Source: Protea cynaroides
Taxonomy: Eukaryota; Streptophyta; Magnoliopsida; Proteales; Proteaceae
Direction: 5' to 3'
Length of the DNA: 64,000 nt
NCBI GenBank assembly: GCA_028583415.1
Contig: CM053265.1
Coordinates: 38,459,597 to 38,523,596 of the forward strand
The notes beneath the pieces are model-generated. The model worked only from the letters and a program-made list of their open reading frames with translations, was not told where the DNA came from and did not search any database. This document shows, one piece after another, positions 47,601 to 58,493 of the stretch; the stretch's first letter is position 1, and each line of letters begins with the position of its first letter. A program made the translations under genes and the position numbers.

Positions 47601-48135
47601 GAGTAGTTCCTCCGAAAATACGTCAGGGTAATCCTGCACGACGTCAATGTCTTCCATTCGTGGTGCTTCCTTGGTTAGGTCGACCACTGACACTAGATAC
47701 CCGACTGCTCCCTTGTCAAGGCACTTCTTAGCCTTTAATGCTGAAAGTATGAGCTTGCGTCTCCGGGGAAGTTTGGTTCCCGAGAAACTGAATTCTACCC
47801 CTTCTTTGTCTTTGAATGTTAGCTTCTTTTTGGCGCATAACAAATTTGCAGAATGCCAAGCTAACCAGTCCATTCCCAAGATGACATCAAAGTCTGCCAT
47901 CTCAAGTTGTATCAAGGTTGCATCTAAGGTCTGCTCTCCAATGAGAACTGGACATGGTCCATAACCCTTCTCTAGTTCCACTTCTAACCCCATCGGTGAC
48001 CGTACAAATAATTTGTAGTCTAATGTTTTGATGGGTAATTTTGTTTTCTTTCCAAATGACATAGATATAAATGAATGAGTAGCTCCGGAATCGAAGAGTA
48101 CTCTGGCGGGTACGTCATTTATAGGTACGATACCT
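44645..48135 (-). pseudogene. pol: El3 pol: protease, RT, RNase H, integrase, chromodomain
   Basis: In order, the protease comes first, with an intact FDSGATHSFIS loop near 48080. RT (about 47560-46990) has SPWGAPVLFVKKKDG, DLRSGYHQLKI and a complete FIDDILVYS. RNase H (46774-46400) has YTDASGLVLGCVLMQ, DLELAAVVHAVKIW and DHKSLTYLFN. Integrase (46384-45140) has HPGSTKMYHD, CLNCQKV, MDFVTG, VSDRDPRF and TDGQSERT, so all catalytic residues are present. A GPY segment (YVGPYEI) and a chromodomain (YYVKVTWKS, QYPHLFDSEG) follow. Damage includes a frameshift near 47017, W-to-stop near 46880, Q- and R-to-stop at 46420-46400, R-to-stop near 45139 and 45080, and a TGA near 44834. pol starts in a different frame from gag. 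Its final stop (44647-44645) lies inside the LTR. Confidence 0.93.
44650..44663 (-). promoter_or_regulatory. Polypurine tract of El3
   Basis: AAGTTGGGGGGAGT on the minus strand abuts the 3' LTR. It is at the same time coding: the last pol codons read through it. Confidence 0.85.
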
Positions 48136-48150
48136 GTGATTTATCTTTAC

Positions 48151-49446
48151 TTAGTCTACATGCTCATTCGAAGTAATTATAACGCTAAAAGTTTCAGTCA
48201 TACCTGTGACCACATCGGGTGATGCGGCCGCATCCTCGGACGTAACAGCATATACACGTCCCTGATGGAATTGCTTCTTGGGCTTAGGGCACTCCCTTGC
48301 CATATGTCCCAGCTGGTTGCAGTTAAAACACTTCGGGGCTTCAGAATTTGTCTTTGGCTGAGGTTGAGCTGCTGGGGTAGTCTTGGTTGCATCATTAAAA
48401 TTCTGAGGATGGAAAGGCTTATATGTCTTGTTATTGCCTCCGTTGTAAGAATTTTCGGCTGGCCTTTTGATGCCTCTATTCTGAGTAAGGTAACTCTCCT
48501 TCTGGCTCGATTCTATAACTCGAACGATCTGGACAGCTTCATTATGAATTCTCTTTTCTAAGCCCAGAACATGTTCTCTGATGTTTCCTCTTAGTCCCAT
48601 GACAAACCTACGGGTTTTTGTTTCTTCTTCTTGCATACTCAGTGGTGCGAAGAAAAACAGCTCTTCATAATGCTGTTGGTACGCATCCACTGACATCTGT
48701 CCCTGATAAAGACTCAGGAACTCCTTTTCCATCGAATCTCTGAAGCTCCGTGGAAAATATTTCTCAAAGAAGGCTTCTTTATATATAGCCCAGGTCAGTA
48801 GGGCGTGCTTGGTCAGTAGATATGCCTTCATTGATTTCCACCAATGATGTGCGTCGCCCTTGAGCATGAAGGTGGCGCATAGTACTTTCTCTTCCTCTGT
48901 GATAGTCATCATGAGGAAATTTCTCTCCATCTCGTCTATCCAGTGGGCTGGCCACAATGGATCAGATGGCTTGCCATTGAATTCTCTGGGTTTCATCTTC
49001 AAAAATCTCTCCACTAGTCGGGAGTGGTCCAATTGGTTTTGGGGGTTTGCCCCAAACATATAGGGTGGATAGTGGTAATTCCCTTGAGCTGCTTTCGGTA
49101 CCTGCACTGGAATCTGTGCAGTCGGTTGTTGAGGTGTCTGATGAGCTAAGTGGTTACCCACCGGGGCTGCACTAGCTTGTCCAGTGTGCATGGGTACGGC
49201 CTGAGTGGCTTGAAACATAATTCCCACGGCGACCTGCATCTGAGCCTGTGCGTGTTGCATCTGCTGCAGCTGCTGTACCAGGTTCATCACCACTGTTGCT
49301 AGCTCTGGTGGTGGAGGTGGAAAATTTGTAGGGTTTGCCGGTTCTGGATTTCCCGATGCGTAGTTATTCTCTTGACTAGTCTCCTCCACTGGTGGTGGTG
49401 GTGGGACTGCATTTTGGGTCTGCCGGGTCACTCTACGTCCAGACAT
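48151..49446 (-). CDS. gag: El3 gag, intact (431 residues)
   Basis: This encodes the structural capsid/nucleocapsid polyprotein that packages element RNA into cytoplasmic particles. I chose the start MSGRRV at 49446 because El2 starts MAGRRV at the same place; an in-frame ATG 39 bases upstream (49485) is also possible. Residues 15-60 are proline-rich, and 55-85 are rich in Q and M (QQLQQMQHAQAQMQ). The retrotransposon gag domain spans about residues 155-295 (PAHWIDEMERNF, GDAHHWW, YFPRSF, SLYQGQM). The CCHC knuckle CFNCNQLGHMAREC is at about 373-386. The ORF ends NEHVD. The protease frame begins just downstream in another frame, so a frameshift event or a mutation separates gag from pol. Confidence 0.92.
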   Translation of the reverse strand: MSGRRVTRQTQNAVPPPPPVEETSQENNYASGNPEPANPTNFPPPPPELATVVMNLVQQLQQMQHAQAQMQVAVGIMFQATQAVPMHTGQASAAPVGNHLAHQTPQQPTAQIPVQVPKAAQGNYHYPPYMFGANPQNQLDHSRLVERFLKMKPREFNGKPSDPLWPAHWIDEMERNFLMMTITEEEKVLCATFMLKGDAHHWWKSMKAYLLTKHALLTWAIYKEAFFEKYFPRSFRDSMEKEFLSLYQGQMSVDAYQQHYEELFFFAPLSMQEEETKTRRFVMGLRGNIREHVLGLEKRIHNEAVQIVRVIESSQKESYLTQNRGIKRPAENSYNGGNNKTYKPFHPQNFNDATKTTPAAQPQPKTNSEAPKCFNCNQLGHMARECPKPKKQFHQGRVYAVTSEDAAASPDVVTGMTETFSVIITSNEHVD

Positions 49447-49582
49447 AATCCCTTTCGCTAATTGGTGGTGCCTGGAAATCATCAAAATAGGTGAGAAGTC
49501 ATTTATATTTCATGTAGGCACGCTAACCAATAATCAATTCCAATTCTAGCTCATTTTATAAAAAAAATACTGTCTTTTCTAT

Positions 49583-49800
49583 GCAGGGTCGATGGTGAGG
49601 GTCGCTAGTATGTCCGACCCTTAGTTTCTGACCCTGGGAATGACCTGTTCTTCCCGAGAGCTGAGGGTCGATGCGAGGGTCGATGGGTGTCCGACCCTCA
49701 GTTTCGACCCTTGATTTTCTGTCAAATTCCCGAGAGCCGAGGGTCCATGGGAGGGTCGATTCGAGGGTCGATTGTGCTAGTCGAATTGTCCGACCCTCGG
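49583..49800. promoter_or_regulatory. GGTCG module in the El3 leader
   Basis: About twenty GGTCG/CGACC words lie in 218 bp (agggtcgatgg, agggtcgct, tgtccgaccctca, gagggtcgatgcgagggtcg). Two copies of cccgagagc.gagggt are present. It lies between gag and the donor site of the antisense gene, in the position expected for that gene's promoter. Its wording matches the modules in El3's own LTRs. CpG is dense here although the nearby coding region has lost CpG to stop codons. Role unknown. Confidence 0.55.
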
Positions 49801-49954
49801 ACCAAAAATCAGATTTTTAAGATCCAATTCTGGGTCATTTCTTATTATTTCTCCTCCGTTTCGACTCGTCTCTCCTCTCTGAGTTGCTACCGTGCTACTC
49901 TACTGTTTTGGATCGGTTTGACTCCGGGTTTCGACGTCCACGTCATCACTACAG

Positions 49955-50396
49955 GTATGTCTTCCTATTTTTACCTGTTTTTAGGTTTCCATTTCTAGGT
50001 TTTCTCACGTTTAACTTGTATTTTCTAAATTAAACTTTTTCCAACCGTAAAAATTCGATTTTTATTGGGACCTTTTGTTATTGGTGTCTCGATGAACGAA
50101 AGCCCTCAAAAATTTTTGAGTTTCATCGGTTGGTTATTGAGAAACTTAAAATTTTCTCTTTTTGCCCTAATTTGTCAGAATTTTTGATTTTTCTTGAATT
50201 TCTTCAAATTGAGCTTCGTCAGTTAAAATTTCCTACTGTATGTGGGTTGTAGGATATGTTTTAACCTACGTAAGTTCTCATGCCCCCTTGAATGGTGAGA
50301 AATGGGGCTTTATGGTCAACTTACGTCGTTATTACATCAAATTTTGGATTTTTATCCTATTAACTCCTTGTTTCCTTTCTCTTTCTTATTTTGCAG
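49955..50396 (+). other. Predicted 5'-UTR intron of the El3 antisense gene (442 bp)
   Basis: The donor CACTACAG|GTATGT is a near-perfect plant consensus. The acceptor is a long pyrimidine stretch (tttcctttctctttcttatt) ending TTGCAG at 50396, five bases before the ATG. El2 keeps both sites, and its intron is 440 bp. The upstream exon contains a phrase shared with El2, tgagttgctac.gt. Confidence 0.65.
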
Positions 50397-50401
50397 ATAC
50401 T

Positions 50402-51726
50402 ATGGCTCGTACCAAGGTACCCAGAGTGCGTGATCCACTTCGCTTCCATTCGAATGAAGCCGAGGCACAGTATGCTGACTATGCCCGTAAGAAAGTGGAA
50501 GGGGGTCGCATGGTGAACTTGGCTGAGCTAGCCTTGTTCAATGTAGAGGGAGCATTTGGTGATATGGGGTGGCTCCCTGTCATCACATACGACGCGTGCA
50601 CATGCCAGATTTGGTGCTCCAGTTTTATTGTAATCTCCAGGTGGTGGGGAATTACAATGACGTTGAGCATGGTCAGGAGTTGCGCATCACCAGTTATGTC
50701 AACGGGGTGCACATTTCCTTTGATTATCGGCAGCTGGCCGATCTGTTGGGCATTCCCTATGATGGCCCCATGGTGTACTGTGCGCCGGGAGAACCACAGT
50801 TTGTTGAGATGGAGATGAGGGCAGAGATCGACAACCAGCTGTTACGCCCTGATCGTTGGCAGATGAGAGCCTGTTACTTGCGTCCAGCTCCACGGGTCTT
50901 TTGTAAGATTATCCAGCATAATCTGATCCCGTAGAGTGGGCACTATGAGAGGGTCTCTCAGCTGACACAGTTTCTGATATACAATATCTGCACTCGCCAG
51001 CCGGTCTGCCTTCCTTACATCATCATGCGGATGATGATTAGTGCTACATTGTCCGGTCATAGGGATAATCTACCCTATGGACGCATGATTACAGTGCTAC
51101 TGACCCGTCTGGGGGTGGATCTGGTAGATGAGAAGATCCAGGAGAAGACCTTCTTGTCGCCTCTAGATTGGGAGGTTATCTGCAAGATGGGGCTACGAGA
51201 TGCTGAGGTTAGTGATGAGGAGAGGAATGCGATGGTGCGCCCTCACACTCAGGTCGAGATGGCTGATGCTGAGGCTACTGCTGCTGCTACTAGAGCTCGT
51301 GTGGATCCGATCAACGATGACGATCGTATGTATATGGACGTCGACTCGATACCACCGCCTTCACCTACACATGCGGCTGGAGTTGGTACTTCTTCTGCGG
51401 CGGCTCCTGCACCTGAGGCTGGTCCTTCCCATTCGGCTGATCCTTCACTTCCACCTTCAACCATGATGGAGATGCTACAGGAGATCAGGGATGCTCAGCG
51501 CAGATCTGATCTGAGGATGGATGAGCTGTTGGCTGCTCAGCACGCATCAGACGCGCGGATGGGAGAGCTCCTAGAGGTGCAGCGTGCAACTAATCAGAGG
51601 ATAGCCGGTCTCACAGCTAGTCTACAGACGACCCAGACTCAGATAGCCTGGTTGACTAGAGTCTATGCTGAGGACTACGACAGAGACCGTGAGGCACCGC
51701 CTCCTCCTTCGCCTCCAGCTTCCTGA
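50402..51726 (+). pseudogene. Antisense gene of El3 (MARTKVPRV protein), two lesions
   Basis: This is a gene on the strand opposite to gag-pol, between gag and primer site, with about 441 codons when lesions are ignored. The N terminus, MARTKVPRVRDPLRF, is basic. A globular part follows with LFNVEGAFGDMGWLPV, FYCNLQVVGNYNDVEHG, ELRITSYVNGVHISF, LADLLGIPYDG and LRPDRWQMRACYLRP. Then come RLGVDLVDEKIQEKTF, an acidic MYMDVDSIPPP stretch, a serine/proline/alanine linker, a coiled coil with repeats like LRMDELLAAQ and RMGELLEVQ, and the tail PPPPSPPAS. A one-base deletion near 50602 and CAG-to-TAG at 50932 break it. Otherwise the frame is open from 50935 to 51726. It resembles a domain I remember as 'putative plant transposon protein'; not searched. 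Function unknown. Confidence 0.78.
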
Positions 51727-51990
51727 GTGTACTTTTATTTTTCCTTGTACTACAGAGTAACTATCCGGGTTGTGGACTGTACTCTGCTTTCATTATGTAT
51801 ATACATCTTGTTTCTCTCTCTAATTGTATGTAACTTGTTTCCCCTTTAATAGATGTATTATTCTCTTTTTAAATTTGGTCTCAAACATCACTTGTGCTTA
51901 TAATGTGTTAATATTACTGTTTTACTTTTATCCTATCTCAGTTCACAATTGTCTCGAATGAATGTTAGTTCGGCGGGCAAGGCCTGAGAT

Positions 51991-52002
51991 GCTCTGATAC
52001 CA
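51991..52002 (-). promoter_or_regulatory. Primer binding site of El3 (tRNA-iMet)
   Basis: TGGTATCAGAGC on the minus strand, three bases inside the 5' LTR. Confidence 0.92.
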
Positions 52003-52192
52003 AGTTGTCACACCCCAATTTTGGTATAACCAGAATGGTGTGATGAACCGCTAAATAACCAACGGTTCAACCAGGATCTCAAATAGGCTATCCCCACGTT
52101 ATCCAAACTTACACACATCCGTAATCATAATCAGAGTAAATACACAATAGCGGAAGTCTTATAATAAGATGAACTGAGAATCTATGTGATAT

Positions 52193-52201
52193 TAAAATTT
52201 A
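52193..52201. repeat. 9-bp target duplication of the MULE-like element (TAAAATTTA)
   Basis: The second copy is at 53748-53756. The empty site with one copy is visible in the other LTR at 42530-42538. Confidence 0.9.
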
Positions 52202-53747
52202 TAAAAAATTTCATCTACACCCCATCAAGGATTACTAACATCATCTACATCCACAAGATTGCAAAAACATCAGGTAGGTCCACTTAACTGACGGAAATCT
52301 GTAAAAATGTTGAAATATAGTTTTACCCCTCATATTATAAATTGAAAAATTAAAAAATAATGTTGATTTACTAATTTAACCTTCAAATCGAACTTATATT
52401 TTCTCTCCCTTTTTCCTTTTCAATCTCAACCAAGCCCTAACCCTAACATTGGAGTCTTCCATTCTTCAATCTGCAACTTCCAAATCCTTTCTGGCTTAAA
52501 GATTGAAACCCATATTCAGCCATGCTCTCTGTCTTAATTTATTCATGGCTTACCACGAGGAAGGCAACATCAGCCACGGGAATCAAAATCAGAGGAAAAG
52601 GGGGAAACCAAAATCAGAGGAAAACCAAGAAGGAAAAAGACCCTCTTGGTTTTGCAGAAGCGAGAGAACGAAGAAGACTCTTCCAGTGCCTTTGCCAACG
52701 TATGACCAGAGCTCTTCCATGGTGGATCTTAAAGCAATTTTTGAAACCAAAATGATTGAGAGAGAGAGAGAGAGAGAAATCAGCTCATTTATCCAACGGA
52801 ATAGAAACCAGATCTTTCCAATTATTTACCACAAAATTCAAATAAAGAAGGGAATATATCTACATTTAAACATCAACTTAATCGTAAAAAATAGCAGACA
52901 TTCAAAAATCAGATCTTCACAAGAACAACAATAGTTCAACACAACAACTAAAACAAAACTGCCGGAAAAATCCAAAGGATCAACTCACTGATGAGTCGCT
53001 CTATGTGACCATTAAAACAGATAGTAAGAAGAAAAAACTGTCCTTTTAGAATTTAGGGCCTTGAACTCTAGAATCAAAATAAGAGAGGTCACAACAAGAT
53101 CCCTCAATCACATGTGCTACAGATCTGATAAGAGTCGACAACGCCATGGCTAAGCACAGATTTCTCCGAAGGAATGAATGCCAAAAGCCGAAGCTACCGA
53201 GAAGAAATGGTGAATTGAAATAATTGGAGAAAATGTGTTCTTATAAACAGCGGAGTAGATCCGCCATGGAAGAGCTCATACGTTGGCAAAGGCACTGGAA
53301 GAGTCTTTTCCTTTTTCGACGATTGAAAAGGCAGGGATTTCTATTTCGTGTTGTTTCATTTTCCCCCAATTTTTCCGATGAACAATAACGGAAATATTTT
53401 GGACGGAGTGCAATGCCAGCTGTTGGAGCCATGCCAGCTCCCCTAATTTTCCCCAAACCAGCTCCTGCCATATGAATCTGACTATGGAGAAAAGCAGAAG
53501 AGGAAAGAAGAAGAGGAAAGGAAGAAGAAAAAGAAGGGTAAAATGGTATTTTATCTTTACTCTAAGGGTAGTATTGTCCATGGAAAATTTTATTTCAGCA
53601 GACGTCAGCATCTAACGAGAATCAACTGACGGAGTGGACTTCTTTGATTACCACAGCCAAAGTTTTGGGACCTAGGTGATGTTTCTGCATTCTTGTGGGT
53701 GTAGATGATGTTAACAATCTTTGATGGGGTGTAGATGAAATTTTTTC
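52202..53747. mobile_element. Non-autonomous MULE-like DNA transposon (1546 bp)
   Basis: The terminal inverted repeats are about 80 bp and roughly 85% identical. The left end contains aaaaatttcatctacacccc and the right end mirrors it. The target duplication is 9 bp. No transposase is present. A second, internal inverted repeat of about 55 bp (52672-52727 and 53258-53312) contains ctcttccagtgcctttgcca and gagctcttccatgg. The frames 52503-52934 and 53276-53611 show no domain. A GA run lies at 52758-52777. The duplication length and long TIRs point to Mutator-like elements; captured host sequence cannot be ruled out. Confidence 0.8.
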
Positions 53748-55876
53748 TAAAATTTAAATAACAATTTATTCTGTTTCAACTGAGACCTAAATATTTAAAT
53801 ACCAAATACATGTCTTAATAAATCCAAATAAAGAAACCTATAAAATATCTAATCAAATACACACGAGTTGCACTCGCAAGAGGAGTCGTGTGTATCTACT
53901 TCAGCTTTAGCTTCCATTTCTGCCACGTTCCCGTACGCAGACGCATTCATATAATCTTCAACAGTATAACCTGCATCATCAACTAAAAATATTCGACGTC
54001 GAGGGGTGAGCACACATCACGGCTCAGTGAGTAGCCAAAACAATGCAACAATACATATACATGCAAATCAATTTATATCTTTGGTCCGGTTTAAAGTTTG
54101 CAGTATGCAATAGAAAGGTTTAGGTAGCCAAAGGTCACGTTTATTGACTCCGCCTCTATACATGAGTGTGTGACGTTACCCGAAGATCACGTTTATCGTC
54201 AACTCACATGCACCCAATCATGAACATTATATAACAAAGGTTACGTTTATTGCTATATAGTGTCATACCAACACGTAAGCCCCTGTTAGCGAGGGCTGCA
54301 AACTGGTCTCGCAACTAACCAATCCTAATGCCAAAAAAAGTGTATCCAAGGCCTCACCCCAGCATCCCTCAGAATGTCCATAGAGATAGAGCTAAGGCCC
54401 CCCGGTAGAGTCAGAGACTACAAGGACCGAGACCACCTCCCCTGATACTCTACGACATAATAGTTCTGCTAAAGTAATGGCGATACGACGATGCCAATGC
54501 ACAAGACTTGAGTTAGAGATAGAGCTAAAGTGTTGAGACCCACCAAAGGTTAACGTTTGTTGACGTTCTCATCACACCTCCCCTGATACTCGCTCGCATC
54601 AAGTACACCAACCACACACATACAAGCACATGCCTATTCCTATCATCATCATCATCATCATGTCATAAACAATAAAGTAAATATGCATGAACAAGTAATA
54701 GAAATATTGGATGGCATGCTGTATGCACATTACAAACATATTCGCATAGAATCAAGCATAGCATAGGACTCAAGAAATAGAAAACAGTTTATTATTAACC
54801 AATTTAGTTTGGAGTTAAGGTTCCTCACCTTAGCTTGTTATAAGATACTTTTCCAAGCTTTAGAATCACATTTATAATGTTATTATATTGCTAGAAGACC
54901 TAACAAAGTCGATAGAATTTAATTAGAATTAATTCTCAATTTAAAAACTATTATGTCAACTGAGGGTCGGAGGTAGGGTCGATGCTAGGGTCGATGGATC
55001 TATCGACCCTTCCCTCTTTCTGGACTTCCCGAATGCTGAGGGTCGATGGTCAGGAATACCTAGGTTCGGATGGCCTATCGACCCTGGGTGCGACCCTTGG
55101 TGCACTCTGGTCTAATTTTCACTTTTAATCCATTCCTCGTGTTTGGGATCCTATGGTTTGCTCCTACATTCCATTCTACATTCATTCCATGGTCCGAAAC
55201 CATGTATAACCCACCTAAATAGCTTTCATGCACTTTCCTATGGTTTTTCATGGAAACCTAACCATGGGTTGATGGTTTGGGTTTCTACGAGATCACACTC
55301 TCAACATTAACTAACCTAAGGTCTGTAGAAACTCATGGAATTAGTATCCATACCAGAGAAGATTACTCCTTCTCTGAAATTCTTTTCCTTTTTGCTAAGT
55401 TCTCTTGCTTGCCTCTCTTCTTCCACTTTTCCTTCTCTTCTCTTTCTCTCAATTCAATTAGGGTTGTGAAAGGAGTGAAAGCGGCTTAGGAACGTCCTTT
55501 AAATAGAGTAGGAACATCCTAAATAAGTCCCCCTGAGATTTGGAAAGAATCCCAATCGAAAAATATAGAAATTTCCTAATTTCTATATTCGGCAGAATCT
55601 GAGGGTTGATGGAAGGGTCGATGATCCCGTCGACCCTAGGGTCTTAAGCTGTCCGACCCTCCCTTCAAAACTGAGGGTCTGACTTTCTGTTTTGGGAGCT
55701 CCGACCCTGCTTAGCTGGGTATGCGACCCTTCCCCTATTTTAAGTGTTTTTGGGTCGATTTGATACCTGGGATCTCGATCTCCTTCACGCCCTTGGTCCA
55801 CTTGACTCGACCATGATGGGTAAACCTGGTTCAAGGTGGTAAGACCGGGTTAGATTGACACGGGTCTTACATGATG

Positions 55877-57370
55877 CAACCCTAAAGCATTGCCCTCATT
55901 GGCCCTTCATAGAAAAATTCAATGGTTCATGTAGACAAGTGTCATACCAGTCTACCCTCCATAAGGAAAGGAACCCCTCTTGCTCTCCAGTGAATCATAC
56001 TCGGAGGAGTTGAACAAACCATCATCTGTTGGGCTCCATAGCATTGCCTTTCAACAAAACTCTATCTTCAAATCCAGTTGGTCATGTTAGGGAGAGAGCA
56101 AATTCTCATGGCCTGGTTACGGATGTAGCCAAATTCATTCAAATCATCAGTTCCTTCATTTTTCAAGATTCAAGAAGGGTTTATCTAAATCACTTTCTAC
56201 AATCAATCTATCAATCTTCCCTTGACGTTGGAAGCATGGTCAAATTCTGGATGCAATCCAGATTCAACCTAGTTCTAACTCTGTTAGATTGCATGTTTCC
56301 TTCTATCATGCCCTAGCACACTACAGTAGTGGTCTGTCACAACATGCAGACACTGGGGCATAGATATACCCTATGTAGAGGAATTGAACTTGATCATGAG
56401 CATTACATCTAGGATCCATTGTCTAGTCTGAAGTCACTGACTTCCCTAGTCAATAGAAGTAGGCCCGTCCAAGTTGGTTTTTGCCAATTTCTCAGTTCTC
56501 CTAATCCTGTTAATGAAGAAAATCCAATGTGGTTTCTCACCTATTAGGATTTAGTCTCCAAACTCTCTGAAGGAACACTTAGAATCCTTTGCGCCTCTTG
56601 CCTACTTTGGGGCCAGGGTTTATTCATCTTTCAAAATTGGCACAACAATGTTGCAATGCCCTGAGCTTTTCATGAGCCTAGATTGAGGGCCAAACCCATG
56701 TCACATTTCATCGCCGCTTGGCTATTCTACCAATTTGTTCTACCATAATGCACAGCCAAAGAACTTAGTTGACCAGATGTCCCTTGACAGTTTAACACCA
56801 TGGTCAATCAATAAAGTCACTTTGGTAAAAGACTGTCAAGGTCCCCTCATTCTTGTCCAAAATCCTCACTAGAGTTTTTTTCAATCCAAAATCCAACAAC
56901 ATCAATGTTGGCTGAAGAAATTACATGTAACCTTTCCAAGGGAGCAACCAAGTCATCCCTACCGTGCTGAAATTGTGTCAAACTTTCAATACCAGGTCAT
57001 AAATGGCAAATTTCAAATCTAGGTATCATGCCAACGAAGTCCATGACACCATTTCCATTGATGTCATGTTTTATTCCTTCACCAACAAAGCAGGGGCAAA
57101 AAACTTGGAAAGCTGCCAAGGAATTCACCATCATTTCAAATATGTCCAGCACTCTATAGGTTCAAAGTCAAGAGACTTCCAAGATGGGGCAGATTTCAAC
57201 CCTAAAGGTTCAAAGTCAACAAAGCCTTCCTGTATGGGTCACTTTCAAGCATCCTAAAGGTTCATAGCCAAAGAGCTTCCAAAAGGATATTCCTATTTTC
57301 AATCCCGAAGGTCCAAAGCTGGTAGGAACTGCCAAGATGAGTCATTCAGTATCACCCTATAAGTGACCTT
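55877..57370 (+). other. El5 interior right of El3, no recognised gene
   Basis: This continues El5 after El3. Short frames (56029-56316, 57003-57257) show no retrotransposon motif. Phrases such as aaggttcaaagtcaa and gaaggtccaaagct recur loosely at 57130-57320. Confidence 0.5.
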
Positions 57371-57740
57371 CTGAGTTCTTACTCATTTCAGAATCAAATG
57401 TGGAGCCCTAGCTCATCCAAAGATCAATTCAATCTTAGATTACTAGTGAATCAAATGTGGAGCCCTAGCTCATCCAAAGATCAAATCAATCTCAGATTAT
57501 TGGTGAATCAAATGCAGAGCCCTAGCTCATCCAAATTTCAAATCAATCTCAGTCTATAAGTAAATCAAATGTAGAGCCCTAGCTCATTCAAAGATCAAGT
57601 CAATCTCAGCCTATAAGTGAATGTAGAGCCCTAGCTCATTCAAAGATCAAGTCAATCTCAGCCTATAAGTGAATCCAGAGCCCTAGCTCATTCAAAGATC
57701 AATTCAATCTCAGCATATAAGTGAATCAAATGCAGAGCCC
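57371..57740 (+). repeat. Tandem array, ~55-60-bp unit
   Basis: About six or seven copies of agccctagctcatccaaaga plus tcaaatcaatctcag and tgaatcaaatg. The agccctagctcatccaa core recalls the agcccctaggcaaatccaa core of the 36384-37910 array. Confidence 0.85.
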
Positions 57741-57860
57741 TAGCTTATTCAGAAAAAACAATCTCAGAATCTCAATCAAAAGAGCCTCAGTTCAATCAAA
57801 GAGAAGACATCAAGTCTTCCATCCAAACAAATCAAATCCGAGCCCAAGCTCATGCAATCA

Positions 57861-58300
57861 GCCTTGTATTCACAGCCTAGCTTCATACAAGAAGAGGTTT
57901 ATCAGCCTACAAATGGATCAAGCCGGGTCCAAGCTCGCACATACCTTGCATTGAGTTCCACCTCAGCAAGAAGAGGTTTCCAGCCTACAAATGAGCCTTG
58001 TATTCACAGCCTAGCTCCATACAAGAAGAGGTTTATCAGCCTACAAATGGATCAAGCCGGGTCCAAGCCCGCACATACCTTGCATTGAGTTCTACCTCAG
58101 CAAGAAGAGGTTCCCCGCCTATAAATGAGCCTTGTATTAACAGCCTAGCTCCATACAAGAAGAGGTTTATCAGCCTACAAATGGATCAAGCCGGGTCCAA
58201 GCCCGCACGTACCTTGCATCATGAGTTCCACCTCAACAAGAAGAGGTTCCCAACCTACAAATGAGCCTTGTATTCACAGCCTAGCTTCATACAAGAATAA
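57861..58300 (+). repeat. Tandem array, ~135-bp unit, 3.3 copies
   Basis: Copies begin gccttgtatt at 57861, 57995, 58129 and 58265 (134-136 bp apart). Units include caagaagaggtttatcagcc and aagccgggtccaagc. Open frames through it (57852-58264) are repeat by-products. Just after it, 58340-58400 has the gaactacg...aatacgtaggca phrase associated with Tat/Ogre elements. Confidence 0.88.
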
Positions 58301-58493
58301 CAATCATCAAATTTCCAAGAAGAGCAAACCTTCTTGCCAGTCGAACTACGTTCTGGGCTTGATTTCTAGGACACCCAAAGAATACGTAGGCAGTTTAGGA
58401 AGAATTACCCTAAGTGCAGCCCAATAAACAATATCACTCATACCCCAAAAATGTGGTTCTTTTATCTTTAGCCTTCAACTGATAACAATCTCG

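Larger units (their letters stand above)
42343..55871 (-). mobile_element. El3: Tekay-like Ty3/gypsy chromovirus nested in El5
   Basis: Both LTRs, a perfect 5-bp target duplication (TGATG), the primer site and purine tract, gag, a complete set of pol domains and an antisense gene are all present. Without the MULE-like insertion it is about 12 kb. The first 195 bp of the two LTRs differ at two positions by eye, so the insertion is younger than that of El5. gag is open. pol and the antisense gene are interrupted. It is the best copy in the window for defining the family. Confidence 0.95.
52006..55871 (-). repeat. 5' LTR of El3, interrupted by a MULE-like element
   Basis: 3866 bp, or 2311 bp after removing the insertion and its duplication, matching the 2307-bp partner. 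GGTCG modules lie at about 54959-55105 and 55600-55735. TATTTAAA lies on the minus strand at 55498-55505. An ATC run lies at about 54643-54660. The target duplication TGATG follows at 55872-55876. Confidence 0.95.

Noticed and set aside
50402..50417. MARTK start resembling a histone H3 tail
   Set aside because: Only the first five residues agree; the following sequence and length are unlike histone H3.
57852..58264. Overlapping frames with repeated AGSKPAHTLH-like phrases as a repeat protein
   Set aside because: They follow the 135-bp DNA array in more than one frame, with no start or domain.
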